In this document: in pieces, positions 21,354 to 30,635 of the stretch | Numbering within the stretch: the first letter of the stretch is position 1 | How the letters are laid out: each line of letters opens with the position of its first letter | Source: Kitasatospora sp. GAS204B | GTDB taxonomy: Bacteria; Actinomycetota; Actinomycetes; Streptomycetales; Streptomycetaceae | NCBI RefSeq assembly: GCF_029892155.1 | Contig: NZ_JARZAG010000030.1 | Coordinates: forward strand, 1-64,000 | Direction of reading: 5' to 3' | Length of the DNA stretch: 64,000 bases | Made by a program: the position numbers and the translations under genes | The notes under the pieces: model-generated | Seen by the model: the letters and a program-made list of their open reading frames with translations, nothing else | Told to the model about the DNA's origin: nothing | Database searches by the model: none

Positions 21354-24300
21354 TCAGTTCACGGTGTAGCTGTACGGGATCTGCGCCAGGACGGACCCGG
21401 TGGTGGAGTACTGGTTGTTCGAGAGCACGCCGCCACCCGGGCCGGAGACCAGGTAGAGCACGCCGTGCACCACGCTGCCCTTGGCGCCCTTGGGCGTCAG
21501 GGTGACCTGCAGGGTGCCGGTGGCACCGGGCGCGACGGTCACCGGGGTGACGGCCGGCGCGGTGGCGTTGTACGCGGCGGCGAACGGGTCACCGGTGCTG
21601 GAGGCCAGCGCCGGGTCGAACGCCAGGGTGTGCGCCGAGGCGGTCAGCGTGGCGCTGCCCTTCGGGGCGCCGGTGGCCGGGAACGGGCCGATCTGCTGGA
21701 GGTAGGTGCCCCAGAAGCCCGGCACGATCGGCTGCGCGGAGCTGCCGTTGTCGGTCACCGTGGAGATGGTCGAGCCGTCCTGCGCCTTCTTGAGGTCGCC
21801 GAAGACGTCGGGCGAGCCGGTGGCGCTGCTCAGCTCGAACTGGCCCGGGGTGGTGGAGGCCGCCACACCGGTCAGCGCGTCGGTGCCCGGGGGCACCAGG
21901 AAGCTCGGCACCGGGGTGCTGGTGCTCAGCGGCAGGCTGACCGTCGCGGAGGCGCCGATCGGGACCAGCGGCAGGTTCACCTTGCTGGTGAGCCGGCCGT
22001 CGGCCTGGAGCTGCTGGGCGGCAGCGGTGTTGTTGGTGTACTGCACGTCGACCGTGACCGGCTTGCCGGCCGCGAGCTTGGTGCCGGTGCTGTTCGGCAG
22101 GCCGGGCGCGGTGGCCTGGTCCTGGTCGAGACCGATCACGCCGTTGAAGGACTGGCCGAGCTCGGCGCCGCTGACCGGGTTGAGCACGTTGAGCACGAAG
22201 CGCCAGCGGCCCGCGGCCGGGGCGACGGTGGTTGCCGAGACGCCCGCGCCGGTGGACACGATGGTGCCGGAGGCGTCGGTGGTCGCGTTGCTCTCGGCGT
22301 CGATCGGGGTGCCGTTGGGGCTGATCAGCACGCCCTGCATGACCAGCTTCGGGTCCTGCGCGACGGTCACGCCGACCCGCAGGTCCTTCTTGCCCTTCGG
22401 CACGTCGAAGGCCCAGGCGAAGGACTGCGCCGGGGAGGAGGCGCGGCCGTTGCCGCCGGTGACGGTGCCGGTGAAGGTGCCGGTGTCGCCGTTCAGCGGG
22501 ACCAGGCTGCGCAGTACGACCGGGACGCTGGTGGTGGTGCCGTTGGAACTGGCCACCACGACCGACTCGGTGGCGTCACCGCCGGCGGCCGGGGTGGTCA
22601 CCTGCACGTGCAGGGTCTTGGTCTGACCCGGCTTCAGGTCGGTGACCTGCGGGCTGACCGCGCCGGCCGGGACCGCGCGCTGGGTGGCGGTGTCCAGCAG
22701 CACCGGGCCGGTGAAGCCCGCGGTGCCGGCCGGGGTGTAGAGGATGCCGGTCCAGGTGCCCGCGGTCGGGTGCGGGACGTCCACCAGGCCGAAGTTCGGC
22801 GAGGTGGCGCCGCCCTGCGGACGGGTGTTGGTCTCGTAACGGCCGGACGGGTCGAGCAGCGTGAGCCGCACCACCGGGGTCACGGTGTTGCTGCCGGAGG
22901 CCTGCGGCGCGCCCTGCCACGCTATTGACGCGGCGAGCCGGTCGGCGCCGGCCGGGACGTTGAAGGTGACCTTGTGCGAGACCCACGGAGCGCCGTTGGT
23001 GGCGTAGGGGAACTGCGGGTCGGTCGAGGAGTTCAGCTGCACCGTCTGCTGCGCGTCGCCCAGCGGGGCGAAGACGCGGGTCGAGGCGCTGACCGTCTGC
23101 GGCTTGGAGCTCGTGTTCACCACGGTGACGTCGGTGGTGTGGTTCGAGCCGGCCTGGCCGGTCAGGTCGATCTGACCGGTGGTCACCGCGACGGTGTTGC
23201 TGTCCTTGGCACCGGCCGGGCTCTGGTAGCCGCGGGCGGCCTCGACGGCGGCGCGCACGTTCAGCAGACCGGCGCCCTGCTCCTGGGCCGGCAGGCCGAG
23301 GTCGGCCGCGGTGCCGGTGATGAACTTCTTCACCAGGGCGGGCGAGGGGGAGGCGCCGTTGTGGCTGTCCCGGTAGGCCTGGATGACGTCGGCGGCGGCG
23401 CCGGCGGTCATCGGGGCGGCCTGGCTGGTGCCGCCGAAGGGCTGGATGCCGGTGCCCTGGCCGTTGAAGTTGGTGCACTCGGTGTAGATGGTGATGTCGG
23501 GCGAGCAGAGCGCCCAGTCCGACTCACCGGGGGCGACCAGGTCGACGGTCCGGCCGGCCTGGGTGACGCCGCCGGAGGAGAGCGCCGAGATCCGGTCGTT
23601 GGCCCAGGTCCCGTTGGAGAACTGGAAGGCCCCGTAGCCGGTCTGGGCGTAGTTCTGGTTGTCCGTGGAGGCCCCGGCGCTGATCACGTTGGGGTCGGTG
23701 GACGGGGTGCCGATGGTGCCGTTGACGCCCGCGTCACCGGAGGAGACGGTGACCGTGACGCCGGCCGCGGCCGCCATGTCGTTGAAGAGCGAGATGGTGT
23801 CGTGCGCGCCGCTGTCCGGAGTGACGTTGCTGCCGAAGGACTCGTTCAGCACGTCGACGTGGGCGACCGTGACCGCGTAGTCGATCGACTGCAGGATCGC
23901 GGAGTTCGGGAACAGGTTGCCACCGGCCTTGAGCGCGACCAGCGAGGCGCCCGGCGAGATGCCCTCGACCCGGATGTTGCAGCCGGCCGGCAGCGGGTGG
24001 CTCGGGTTGACGAACTTCGACAGGTCGTAGCTCTGGCGGCCCTGGGCGATCATCGCCGAGGCGTCGCCGAAGGCCTCCGCCGCACCCGAGGGGGCGAAGA
24101 AGCCGTCACCGGAGAAGTCCTTGTAGTCCACCACGGCGTGCGAGCCGTCGGCGCGGATGAAGTCCGGGTTGTTGGGGTCCAGGCCGTCCGCGATGTAGGC
24201 GACCTTGACGCCCTTGCCGTCGGCGATCTCGTGCGCACCCGGCTGGCCGGGGGTGCTCTCCGTGTGGGTGGAGTAGAGCGCCTCGGGCTCCAGCAGCGGC

Positions 24301-24854
24301 TGGCTGGGGTCGGTCGGGCAGACCGCGTTCGGGTCGTAGGCGCTGCCCTTGGTGTCGGGCGCGGCCGCGGCCTTGGCGGTGGACTTGGCACCGGTGATCG
24401 GCGCGGTGCCGGCGTTGGTGCCGTTGTCCGTGCCCGGCTTGGTCGGGGCCGGCGGGGTGACCGTGATCGTCTGGTCGTCGATGACCGAGGCGACGGAGGG
24501 GTCGGCGGTGAGCTGCGCCCGCAGCGCGGGGCTGACCGTGGCCGAGAAGGCGTTGCCGACGACGAAGCTCTTGACGTCGGTGCCGCCGTTGGCCTTGACC
24601 TTGGCCAGCAGCGGGGCCTGGGCCTGGCCTGCCTGCTTCTTGCGCGCGTCCAGGTGGCCGGCGTCCGCCGGGGTACTGGAGAGCTGGTCCTTCAGAATCA
24701 CGATCACCGGGGCCGGCGCACCGCTCTCCGAAGCCGCCTGGGCGTTCGGGGTCGAGGTGGTGGGCGCGCCGCTCGCACTGGTCCCGAAGGCCAGCACGAC
24801 GGCGGAGGCGGTGAGCGTGACGGCTGCGAGCTGCGATTTGCGCCAGCCGATCAT
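21354..24854 (-). CDS. Large secreted serine peptidase with hybrid S8/S53 active site
   Basis: An exported peptidase (1166 aa). Residues 1-30 are a Sec-type signal (KSQLAAVTLTASAVVLAFG, then ASGA). An I9-like propeptide spans about 48-135 (VIVILKDQ to VASVIDDQTITV). The catalytic domain spans about 205-595: D223 in YIADGLDPNNPD aligns with the subtilisin Asp, and S477 lies in GGTSQAAPMTAG. Where subtilases have the catalytic His (GHGTHVAG) the sequence is EAFGDASAMIAQG, with E260 and D264 four apart. D374 sits in VSSGDAG, the sedolisin-type oxyanion motif. The remaining roughly 570 residues are beta-rich extracellular domains. ATG 24854 is chosen over 24860 because GAAGGG is 6 bases upstream of it. 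Confidence 0.87.
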   Translation of the reverse strand: MIGWRKSQLAAVTLTASAVVLAFGTSASGAPTTSTPNAQAASESGAPAPVIVILKDQLSSTPADAGHLDARKKQAGQAQAPLLAKVKANGGTDVKSFVVGNAFSATVSPALRAQLTADPSVASVIDDQTITVTPPAPTKPGTDNGTNAGTAPITGAKSTAKAAAAPDTKGSAYDPNAVCPTDPSQPLLEPEALYSTHTESTPGQPGAHEIADGKGVKVAYIADGLDPNNPDFIRADGSHAVVDYKDFSGDGFFAPSGAAEAFGDASAMIAQGRQSYDLSKFVNPSHPLPAGCNIRVEGISPGASLVALKAGGNLFPNSAILQSIDYAVTVAHVDVLNESFGSNVTPDSGAHDTISLFNDMAAAAGVTVTVSSGDAGVNGTIGTPSTDPNVISAGASTDNQNYAQTGYGAFQFSNGTWANDRISALSSGGVTQAGRTVDLVAPGESDWALCSPDITIYTECTNFNGQGTGIQPFGGTSQAAPMTAGAAADVIQAYRDSHNGASPSPALVKKFITGTAADLGLPAQEQGAGLLNVRAAVEAARGYQSPAGAKDSNTVAVTTGQIDLTGQAGSNHTTDVTVVNTSSKPQTVSASTRVFAPLGDAQQTVQLNSSTDPQFPYATNGAPWVSHKVTFNVPAGADRLAASIAWQGAPQASGSNTVTPVVRLTLLDPSGRYETNTRPQGGATSPNFGLVDVPHPTAGTWTGILYTPAGTAGFTGPVLLDTATQRAVPAGAVSPQVTDLKPGQTKTLHVQVTTPAAGGDATESVVVASSNGTTTSVPVVLRSLVPLNGDTGTFTGTVTGGNGRASSPAQSFAWAFDVPKGKKDLRVGVTVAQDPKLVMQGVLISPNGTPIDAESNATTDASGTIVSTGAGVSATTVAPAAGRWRFVLNVLNPVSGAELGQSFNGVIGLDQDQATAPGLPNSTGTKLAAGKPVTVDVQYTNNTAAAQQLQADGRLTSKVNLPLVPIGASATVSLPLSTSTPVPSFLVPPGTDALTGVAASTTPGQFELSSATGSPDVFGDLKKAQDGSTISTVTDNGSSAQPIVPGFWGTYLQQIGPFPATGAPKGSATLTASAHTLAFDPALASSTGDPFAAAYNATAPAVTPVTVAPGATGTLQVTLTPKGAKGSVVHGVLYLVSGPGGGVLSNNQYSTTGSVLAQIPYSYTVN

Positions 24855-25184
24855 GAACATCCCTTCGTCTGATAAGACGTCAGGGGGCGCAGCCAGATCG
24901 CGCGTACCGGGGTCGGACGCACGCGTGCTTCTGGAACGCCCGTCCCGACAAGCTCGCGTATTCCATCGTGTCGATGCCCGCCACGACAAGGGGTTGACGG
25001 GCACACGGGAATAGGTAGAGCGGATCTGACCGTCCGATAGACGGACAATCGCAGATCAGAGGCAGTGTCGTTGCCCGACGCGCCGTGATCTTTTTATGAA
25101 GATCGCAACATAGTCATGGCGGCGGAGGGGTATACGCTGACGGAATCCCAGGCTACGAGGCGGCCCGGCAGGACTGGCGCTGTA
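24855..25184. promoter_or_regulatory. 330-base intergenic region with three inverted repeats
   Basis: No gene is seen. The region leads into the peptidase gene on the minus strand. It contains GATCTT/AAGATC (25087-25092 and 25099-25104, 6-base spacer), GTCCG/CGGAC (25032-25036 and 25042-25046) and, around the latter, GATCTG/CAGATC (25023-25028 and 25052-25057), which together make a nested hairpin. The nested hairpin may terminate the upstream phosphatase transcript, and the AT-richer GATCTT repeat may be an operator. A -35/-10 pair could not be assigned with confidence. Confidence 0.45.
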
Positions 25185-28100
25185 TCAGCTCGCCGTGCTC
25201 AGCGGGAGCTCCAGCTCGAACCAGACCACCTTGCCGAGCCGGGTGGCCCGGCTGCCCCAGCGGTGCGCCAGCTCGTTCACCAGGTGCATCCCGCGCCCGC
25301 CCTCGTCGTCCTCCAGCGCGCGGCGCAGCCTGGGCGCGCGGCTGTCCACGTCGGCGACCTCCACGGTGAGCACCTGGTTGCGGAAGAGCCGCAGCTGGGT
25401 GGGGGCGCCGGCGTGCACCAGCGCGTTGGTGATCAGCTCGCTGGTCAGCAGCTCGGTCTGGTCGATCAGGCCGGCCAGGCCCCAGGCGGTCAGCGTGCGG
25501 CGGGTGAAGCGCCGGGCGTGGCCGACCATCGCGCGGTCGCCGGTGAGCGAGAGGGTGGCGATCCGGTCCGGGCCGATCGGGCGGGTACGGGCCATGATCA
25601 CCGCGATGTCGTCCTCCCGGGTGCCGGTGACCAGCGTGGCCAGCACCGCGTCGCAGGTCCGCTCCAGGCTGGTGTCGCTCTCCTCCGCCACCGTGCGGCG
25701 CAGCAGTTCGAGCCCCTCGTCCAGATCACGGTCCCGCCGCTCGATCAGCCCGTCGGTGCAGAGCACCAGCAGCCCGCCCATCGGAAGCGTGAACTCCACG
25801 CTCTCGAAGGGCACTCCGCCCACGCCCAGCGGCGCGCCCGGCGGCAGGTCGAGCACCTGTACCGATCCGTCGGGCAGCGACACCACCGGCGGCACGTGCC
25901 CCGCGCAGGCCGCCGTGCAGGCCCGGTCCACGGGGTCGAGCACCACGCAGACGCAGGTCGCGTACTGCCCCTCGCCCGCGCCCTCCCCGGCGAAGGCCGC
26001 CGCCTCGTCCAGCCGCCGCATCACCCGGGCCGGATCCATGTCCAGGGTGATCAACGTGCGCGCCACGGTGCGCAGTTGGCCCATCATCGCGGCGGCCCGC
26101 AGCCCGTGCCCGGTCACGTCGCCGACCACCAGGGCGACCCGCCCGCAGGAGAGCGGCACGACGTCGAACCAGTCGCCGCCCACCTCGCTGAGCGCGCTGG
26201 CCGGCAGGTAGCGGTGGGCGATCTCCAGACCCGGCGGGTTGTGCACCTTCTGCGGCAGCAGGCTGCGTTGCAGGGTCAGCGCGGTGTCCCGCTCGCGCCG
26301 GTAGAGCCGCGCGTTGTCGATGCAGACCGCCGCTCGCGCCGCCAGCTCCTCGGCCAGCGCGACATCCGCCGCGGTGAACGGCTCCGGATTGCCCAGCCGC
26401 ATGAACTCCGCTCCGCCGAGCACCCGGCCGCGGGCCACCAGCGGCACCATCAGATAGGAGTGCATGCCGGAGTCGAGCGCGGGCTGGACCCGGTCGGGGG
26501 AGGCCACGATCCGGACCAGCGCCTCCCGGTCCACCTCGGCCACCAGGATCGAGCGGCCGCTGCGCAGGCTCTGCGCGTACAGCTTGGCCGACTGCGAGGT
26601 GCCGCCGACCGGATCGGCCGCGCCCGTCAACCTGCCGTCCTCGCTGAGCTCGCCGACCGCCACCGCCCGCATCGTCGCCGAGCCCGAGGCCGGCACCACC
26701 GGCACCTCGTCGCCCTGGAGCACCGAATCCAGCAGGTCCACCGTGACGAAGTCGGCGAACCGCGGTATCACCACCTCGACCAGTTCCTCGGCGGTGCGGT
26801 GCAGGTCCAGCGTGGTGCCGATCCGCGAACTCGCCTCGTTCAGCAGGGCCAGCCGCTGGGTGGCCGTCTGGACCTCGTCCAGCGCCCGGCGCCGGTCCTC
26901 GGCCGCCTCGCGCTCGCGGGTGTAGAGCCGGGCGTTGTCGATCGCCACCGCCGCCCGGGAGGCCAGCTCGTCGCCGAGGGTGATGTCGGCCGCGGCGAAG
27001 GACTCCCGCTCACCGCGCCGGGAGTAGACCACCATGCCCAGCACCGAGCCGCGGGCGAGCAGCGGAGTGATCCGCACCGAGCGCGAGCGCCCACCCCAGT
27101 AGGCCTTCAGCGACTCGGCCCGCATGTCGTCGGTCAGCGGCGGCAGGTCCCAGGACGGCACCACCACCGTGCGTCCGCTGCTCATGGCTCGCGCGTAGGG
27201 GGAGTCGGGGTCGATGTCGTAGACCTCGTCCACCGGCAGGGAGCCGGTGGGGTAGCTGGGGTCGGTGCTGGCCAGCGCCAGCCGGCGGACCCGGGTGACG
27301 CTGGTGTCCTCCTCGTCGTCGCCGGTGACCAGCCGCTCCAGCGCGAAGACCCCGCTCAGGTCGGCCACCCGGGGGACCATCGCGTCCGCCAGCTCCCGCG
27401 CGGTGCGGCGCAGGTCGAGGGTGGTGCCGATCGAGGCGGTCGCGTCGACCAGCAGCGCCAGCCGCTCCTGGGCCCGCGCGGCCCGCGACTCGGCCTGGTA
27501 GCGCCCGGTCACGTCCACGATGGTCGAGCTGACCCCGAGGACGTGTCCCGGCGGGTCCTCCAGCCGGAAGTAGGAGGCCGACCAGGCGTGGTCCTGCCCC
27601 GGATCGCCCGGGGTGCGCCCGTGCGAGCGGGCGTCCAGCACCGGCTGCCCGGTGGCCAGCACGTCGCGCATCACCTGCTCGATCTCGGCGGCGTTGATCC
27701 CGGGCAGCAGCTCGGTGAGCCGGTGGCCGAGGTGCCCGGCCACCGACACGCCGTTGATCCTGGCCAGCGCCTCGTTGAGCCGCACGAAGCGCAGCTGGTC
27801 GTCGTAGACGGCCATGCCGACCGGGGCCTGGGTGAAAAAGCCGTCCAGGACCGCGAGGTCGGCCTGGATCCGGCGCAGCGCGGTGACGTCCGAGGCGACC
27901 GCGAGCACCAGCGGTAGGCCGTCCGGGCCGGTGACCGGGTGGGTGCGGAACTCCAGGTTGACGTAGTGGCCTTCGCGGTGGCGCACCGGAAAAACCCCTG
28001 ACCAGGGGTTGCCGGCCAGGATCCGCTCGAACAGCTCGAGCACCTCGGCGCGGTGCTCGGGGCCGGCCAGCAGCTGGGCGGCGGGGGCGCCGACGGCCTG

Positions 28101-28256
28101 TTCCGCGGTGTAGCCGAGCAGTGCCTCGGCGTCCCCGCTCCAGTGCAGGATGCGGCCGTTGTGCTGGATCAGGGCGGTGGCGATCGGGACCATGAGCAGC
28201 CCCTCGGGGCGGCTTGCGGCGCCGCTCCCCTGCCTGTCCTGCTGGACTTCGCCCAT
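25185..28256 (-). CDS. PAS-PAS-GAF-GAF-SpoIIE phosphatase-HATPase regulator
   Basis: A 1023-aa signal-integrating protein. Order of parts: PAS 1 (about 22-125, LIQHNGRILHWSGDAEALLGY), PAS 2 (about 140-265), GAF 1 (about 285-460), GAF 2 (about 485-645), PP2C/SpoIIE phosphatase (about 655-890; GGDWFDVVPL, VVGDVTGHGLRAA, CTDGLIERRDRD, TREDDIAVI supply the metal-binding Asp residues) and an RsbW-like ATPase (about 900-1015; ELITNALVHAG N-box, GGRGMHLV G-box). The fusion of phosphatase and anti-sigma-type kinase suggests it both dephosphorylates and phosphorylates an anti-sigma-factor antagonist in response to small ligands or redox. ATG at 28256. The partner sigma system is not in the window. Confidence 0.92.
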   Translation of the reverse strand: MGEVQQDRQGSGAASRPEGLLMVPIATALIQHNGRILHWSGDAEALLGYTAEQAVGAPAAQLLAGPEHRAEVLELFERILAGNPWSGVFPVRHREGHYVNLEFRTHPVTGPDGLPLVLAVASDVTALRRIQADLAVLDGFFTQAPVGMAVYDDQLRFVRLNEALARINGVSVAGHLGHRLTELLPGINAAEIEQVMRDVLATGQPVLDARSHGRTPGDPGQDHAWSASYFRLEDPPGHVLGVSSTIVDVTGRYQAESRAARAQERLALLVDATASIGTTLDLRRTARELADAMVPRVADLSGVFALERLVTGDDEEDTSVTRVRRLALASTDPSYPTGSLPVDEVYDIDPDSPYARAMSSGRTVVVPSWDLPPLTDDMRAESLKAYWGGRSRSVRITPLLARGSVLGMVVYSRRGERESFAAADITLGDELASRAAVAIDNARLYTREREAAEDRRRALDEVQTATQRLALLNEASSRIGTTLDLHRTAEELVEVVIPRFADFVTVDLLDSVLQGDEVPVVPASGSATMRAVAVGELSEDGRLTGAADPVGGTSQSAKLYAQSLRSGRSILVAEVDREALVRIVASPDRVQPALDSGMHSYLMVPLVARGRVLGGAEFMRLGNPEPFTAADVALAEELAARAAVCIDNARLYRRERDTALTLQRSLLPQKVHNPPGLEIAHRYLPASALSEVGGDWFDVVPLSCGRVALVVGDVTGHGLRAAAMMGQLRTVARTLITLDMDPARVMRRLDEAAAFAGEGAGEGQYATCVCVVLDPVDRACTAACAGHVPPVVSLPDGSVQVLDLPPGAPLGVGGVPFESVEFTLPMGGLLVLCTDGLIERRDRDLDEGLELLRRTVAEESDTSLERTCDAVLATLVTGTREDDIAVIMARTRPIGPDRIATLSLTGDRAMVGHARRFTRRTLTAWGLAGLIDQTELLTSELITNALVHAGAPTQLRLFRNQVLTVEVADVDSRAPRLRRALEDDEGGRGMHLVNELAHRWGSRATRLGKVVWFELELPLSTAS

Positions 28257-28337
28257 GCCTGGGCCCTCCGTTCGCCAGGCCCCGCCCCCGCTTGGTCATT
28301 TTCCCACTGAGGGGTCGGAATAGGCGCCCGGACCACT

Positions 28338-28377
28338 TAGTTGTAAAGTGCACCTAGCTGGTTGCATTTGCCATCTA
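28338..28377. promoter_or_regulatory. Two overlapping MarR/TetR-like imperfect palindromes
   Basis: TAGTTGTA-AAG-TGCACCTA (28338-28356; 6 of 8 arm positions pair) is followed with overlap by TAGCTGG...CCATCTA (28355-28377; 6 of 7 pair). They cover the promoter zone immediately before the YhgE-like gene and lie between divergent genes. This is the usual layout for a repressor of an efflux-type gene; no adjacent MarR/TetR gene is present. Confidence 0.45.
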
Positions 28378-28399
28378 CTTTCCAGGAGGCTGACCCGCT

Positions 28400-29473
28400 G
28401 TGAACCCGACCACCGCCTCGCCGGACCTGCGGCACACGCTGCGCCACCTGCTCACCCACCTGCTGACGCCGCTGCTGATGTGCCTGGGCATGGCGCTCGC
28501 CTACCAGGGCGCGTTCCACCAGCCCACCCCGCACCACCTGAAGGTCGCGGTGGTCGGCCAGTCGCCGCAGGCGCTCGGGCTGGCCCAGGGCATCCAGGCC
28601 AAGGCGGGCCAGGCGCTGGACGTCGGCACGCTGCCCAGTCGGGCGGCGGCCGAGCAGCAGCTGCGGGACCGCGAGCTGGTGGGCGCCTTCCTGCCGGACG
28701 CCGGGAGTCCGCAGCTGCTGGTCGCCTCGGCGAACTCGGGCACCTCGGCCACCGCGGCCGAGCAGGTGTTCCGGCAGGTCACGGCGGTGCAGGGGACGCC
28801 GCTGCAGGTCACCGACCTGGCGCCGACCGCGCCCGGCGACCCGACCGGGCAGGGCCTGTTCTTCCTGCTGGTGGCGCTCAGCATCGGCTCCTACGGCAGC
28901 GTCGCGGTGATCGGGACGGCGGGCGCCGCGCTGAGCCTGCGGCTGCGGGCGGTGGTGGGCGTGGCCACCGCGCTGGTGGTCAGCGTGATCGGCCTGGTGA
29001 CGGCGGGCCCGGTCTTCCACGTGGTGGACCACGACTACGCCGCGGTGTGGGCGCTGTCCTGGCTCTACTCGGCAGGCATCGTGCTGATCGGCATCGGGCT
29101 GCACAGCTTCCTCAAGCGGTGGACCACGCTGACCTTGATGGTGCTCTTCGTGATGCTCAACTTCACCAGCTCCGGCGGCGTCTTCCGCCCCGACCTGCAG
29201 CCCGGCTTCTTCGGCGCGCTGCACCACTTCTGGAACGGCGCCGGCTTCGTGGAGGGCGCGCGGGATCTCCTCTACTTCGGCGGCGGCGCGGGGCTGGGCG
29301 GCCGGGTGCTCGCGCTGGCGCTCTGGCTGGTGGCCGGGCTGCTGACGCTGCTGGGCGCGGCCTGGTACGAGCGGCGGCAGCCCGCGGTGGCGGCTCCTGG
29401 GACGGTGGCGCTGCCGGAGGCGGTGCGGGTCGAGGTGGAAGAGGAAGAGGAGCAGGCGGCGGTCGGGGCCTGA
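28400..29473 (+). CDS. YhgE/Pip-type ABC-2 family membrane protein
   Basis: A 357-aa membrane protein with one N-terminal transmembrane helix (LLTPLLMCLGMALAYQGAF), a roughly 110-residue extracytoplasmic part (LKVAVVGQSPQALGLAQGIQ, VGAFLPDAG), then five or so C-terminal helices. This one-plus-loop-plus-cluster layout is that of YhgE/Pip and ABC-2 type (DUF3533-like) proteins, which act as exporters or phage-receptor-like proteins. GTG at 28400 has CAGGAGG 10 bases upstream. The C-terminal cytoplasmic tail is acidic (EVEEEEEQAAV). Expression is likely repressed through the palindromes at 28338-28377. No ATPase subunit lies beside it. Confidence 0.78.
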   Translation: MNPTTASPDLRHTLRHLLTHLLTPLLMCLGMALAYQGAFHQPTPHHLKVAVVGQSPQALGLAQGIQAKAGQALDVGTLPSRAAAEQQLRDRELVGAFLPDAGSPQLLVASANSGTSATAAEQVFRQVTAVQGTPLQVTDLAPTAPGDPTGQGLFFLLVALSIGSYGSVAVIGTAGAALSLRLRAVVGVATALVVSVIGLVTAGPVFHVVDHDYAAVWALSWLYSAGIVLIGIGLHSFLKRWTTLTLMVLFVMLNFTSSGGVFRPDLQPGFFGALHHFWNGAGFVEGARDLLYFGGGAGLGGRVLALALWLVAGLLTLLGAAWYERRQPAVAAPGTVALPEAVRVEVEEEEEQAAVGA

Positions 29474-29517
29474 ACCGGCGGGGCCGGTGGCTCGGTGGCC
29501 GAACTGTCAGTGGCTGC

Positions 29518-29772
29518 CTACCGGGTGGCGGTCGGCAGCGGGAGCAGATGGCGTTCGGTCAGGTGGCCGACCCAGTGGCGGTGGCACCGGGGGCAGGCGG
29601 GGGCGCCGTCCGTCGAGTACGGGGACGGGGTCGGGAAGCCGGAGTGCGAGAAGGCCTCCCAGTCGGCCCCGTCCTCGTCACGGTAGTGCTGGACGTCGTA
29701 GTTCGCGGTCCACCGGTGCCAGCACTGCCCGCAGGTGAACTCGACGTGTTCCACAGCCAGTTCGGTGATCAT
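29518..29772 (-). CDS. Small zinc-ribbon protein
   Basis: An 84-aa protein with two paired-cysteine knuckles: CGQC near residue 14 and CPRC near residue 65, separated by VQHYRDEDGADWEAFSHSGFPTPSPY. The four cysteines predict a single zinc ribbon. Similar small proteins are widespread in Streptomyces without assigned function. ATG at 29772 is preferred because the frame upstream of it has no conserved character. Convergent with the YhgE-like gene, with only 44 bases between stops. Confidence 0.7.
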   Translation of the reverse strand: MITELAVEHVEFTCGQCWHRWTANYDVQHYRDEDGADWEAFSHSGFPTPSPYSTDGAPACPRCHRHWVGHLTERHLLPLPTATR

Positions 29773-29953
29773 GGCGACACTCCTCGGTGTGGAGCGGGCG
29801 CCGGTCGGGCCAATCGGCGCATTCCCTCCCGTAACGGTCAATCCAACTCCGTTCGCGGGCCGCTGGCAAGGGGGTGTCGGAGGTCGGTTGCCGCTCCTCG
29901 CGGCGGGGCCGCGCCCGTGGCCGGAGCCGTTCGGCAGTACCGGAACGACTGCG

Positions 29954-29983
29954 CTGACAGCGGGTCACGGCGTGAACTAGGAT
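29954..29983 (+). promoter_or_regulatory. Promoter of the xre-immA-membrane protein operon
   Basis: CTGACA (29954-29959), 18 bases, TAGGAT (29978-29983). It lies 54 bases ahead of the xre ATG. The rest of the gap 29773-30037 shows no other feature. Confidence 0.5.
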
Positions 29984-30037
29984 GAACGCCATCCAATTGG
30001 CGGACCCGTGCATGCCAGGCGGGCCGGGAGGTGTGCG

Positions 30038-30589
30038 ATGACGGAAGCCGAGGACGCGGTACGGGGAACGGCGGCCGACGCCGGGACCGGGGCTTCGACG
30101 ACCGAACTGCCGAGAACTGGCCCGGAGACGGCGGGGGAGCCGACCGTGCGGGAGTCGACGGCGAGCGCCGGCAGGACGGGCGCCGCCAGCACGCTGGCCG
30201 AGAAGATCGACGGTCTGTTCCGGGTCGTCCGGCGGCCCAACCGCGAGCAGTACAGCCACGAGGAGGTCGCCAAGGCCTGCCGGGGGGCGACCGGCGAGAC
30301 CTTCTCCGCGACCTACCTCTGGCAGCTGCGCACCGGCCGGCGCGACAATCCGACCAAGCGGCACCTGGAGGCGTTGGCCCAGTTCTTCCAGGTCCCGGTG
30401 GCGTACTTCTTCGATGACGAGCAGGGCGCGGTGATCGCCCAGGAGCTGGAACTGCTCGGCGCCCTACGGGACGCTGGGGTGCGCAGCGTCGCACTGCGCG
30501 CGGTCAACCTCTCGCCGGAGGGCGTGGGGACGATCAGCGACCTGATCGACGTGATCGCGCGGCGCGAGGGCGGCAGCGCGAAGGGCTGA
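30038..30589 (+). CDS. XRE-type helix-turn-helix regulator of an ImmA operon
   Basis: A 183-aa DNA-binding protein. Residues 1-50 are a disordered Thr/Ala/Glu tail. The HTH spans about 53-125 (TLAEKIDGLFRVV, YSHEEVAKACRGATGETFSATYLWQLRTGRRDNPTKRHL split across helices, LEALAQFFQVPVAYFF). The C-terminal 45 residues (ELELLGALRDAGVRSVALRA) look like a dimerisation or interaction segment. ATG 30038 with GGGAGG 6 bases upstream. It precedes an ImmA-type metalloprotease, the pairing in which the protease typically cleaves the XRE repressor to derepress targets. Confidence 0.85.
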   Translation: MTEAEDAVRGTAADAGTGASTTELPRTGPETAGEPTVRESTASAGRTGAASTLAEKIDGLFRVVRRPNREQYSHEEVAKACRGATGETFSATYLWQLRTGRRDNPTKRHLEALAQFFQVPVAYFFDDEQGAVIAQELELLGALRDAGVRSVALRAVNLSPEGVGTISDLIDVIARREGGSAKG

Positions 30590-30635
30590 GCGGGCGGGTG
30601 GGCCCGTCGGCCTCGTCAAGGGGAGGGATGCACGG

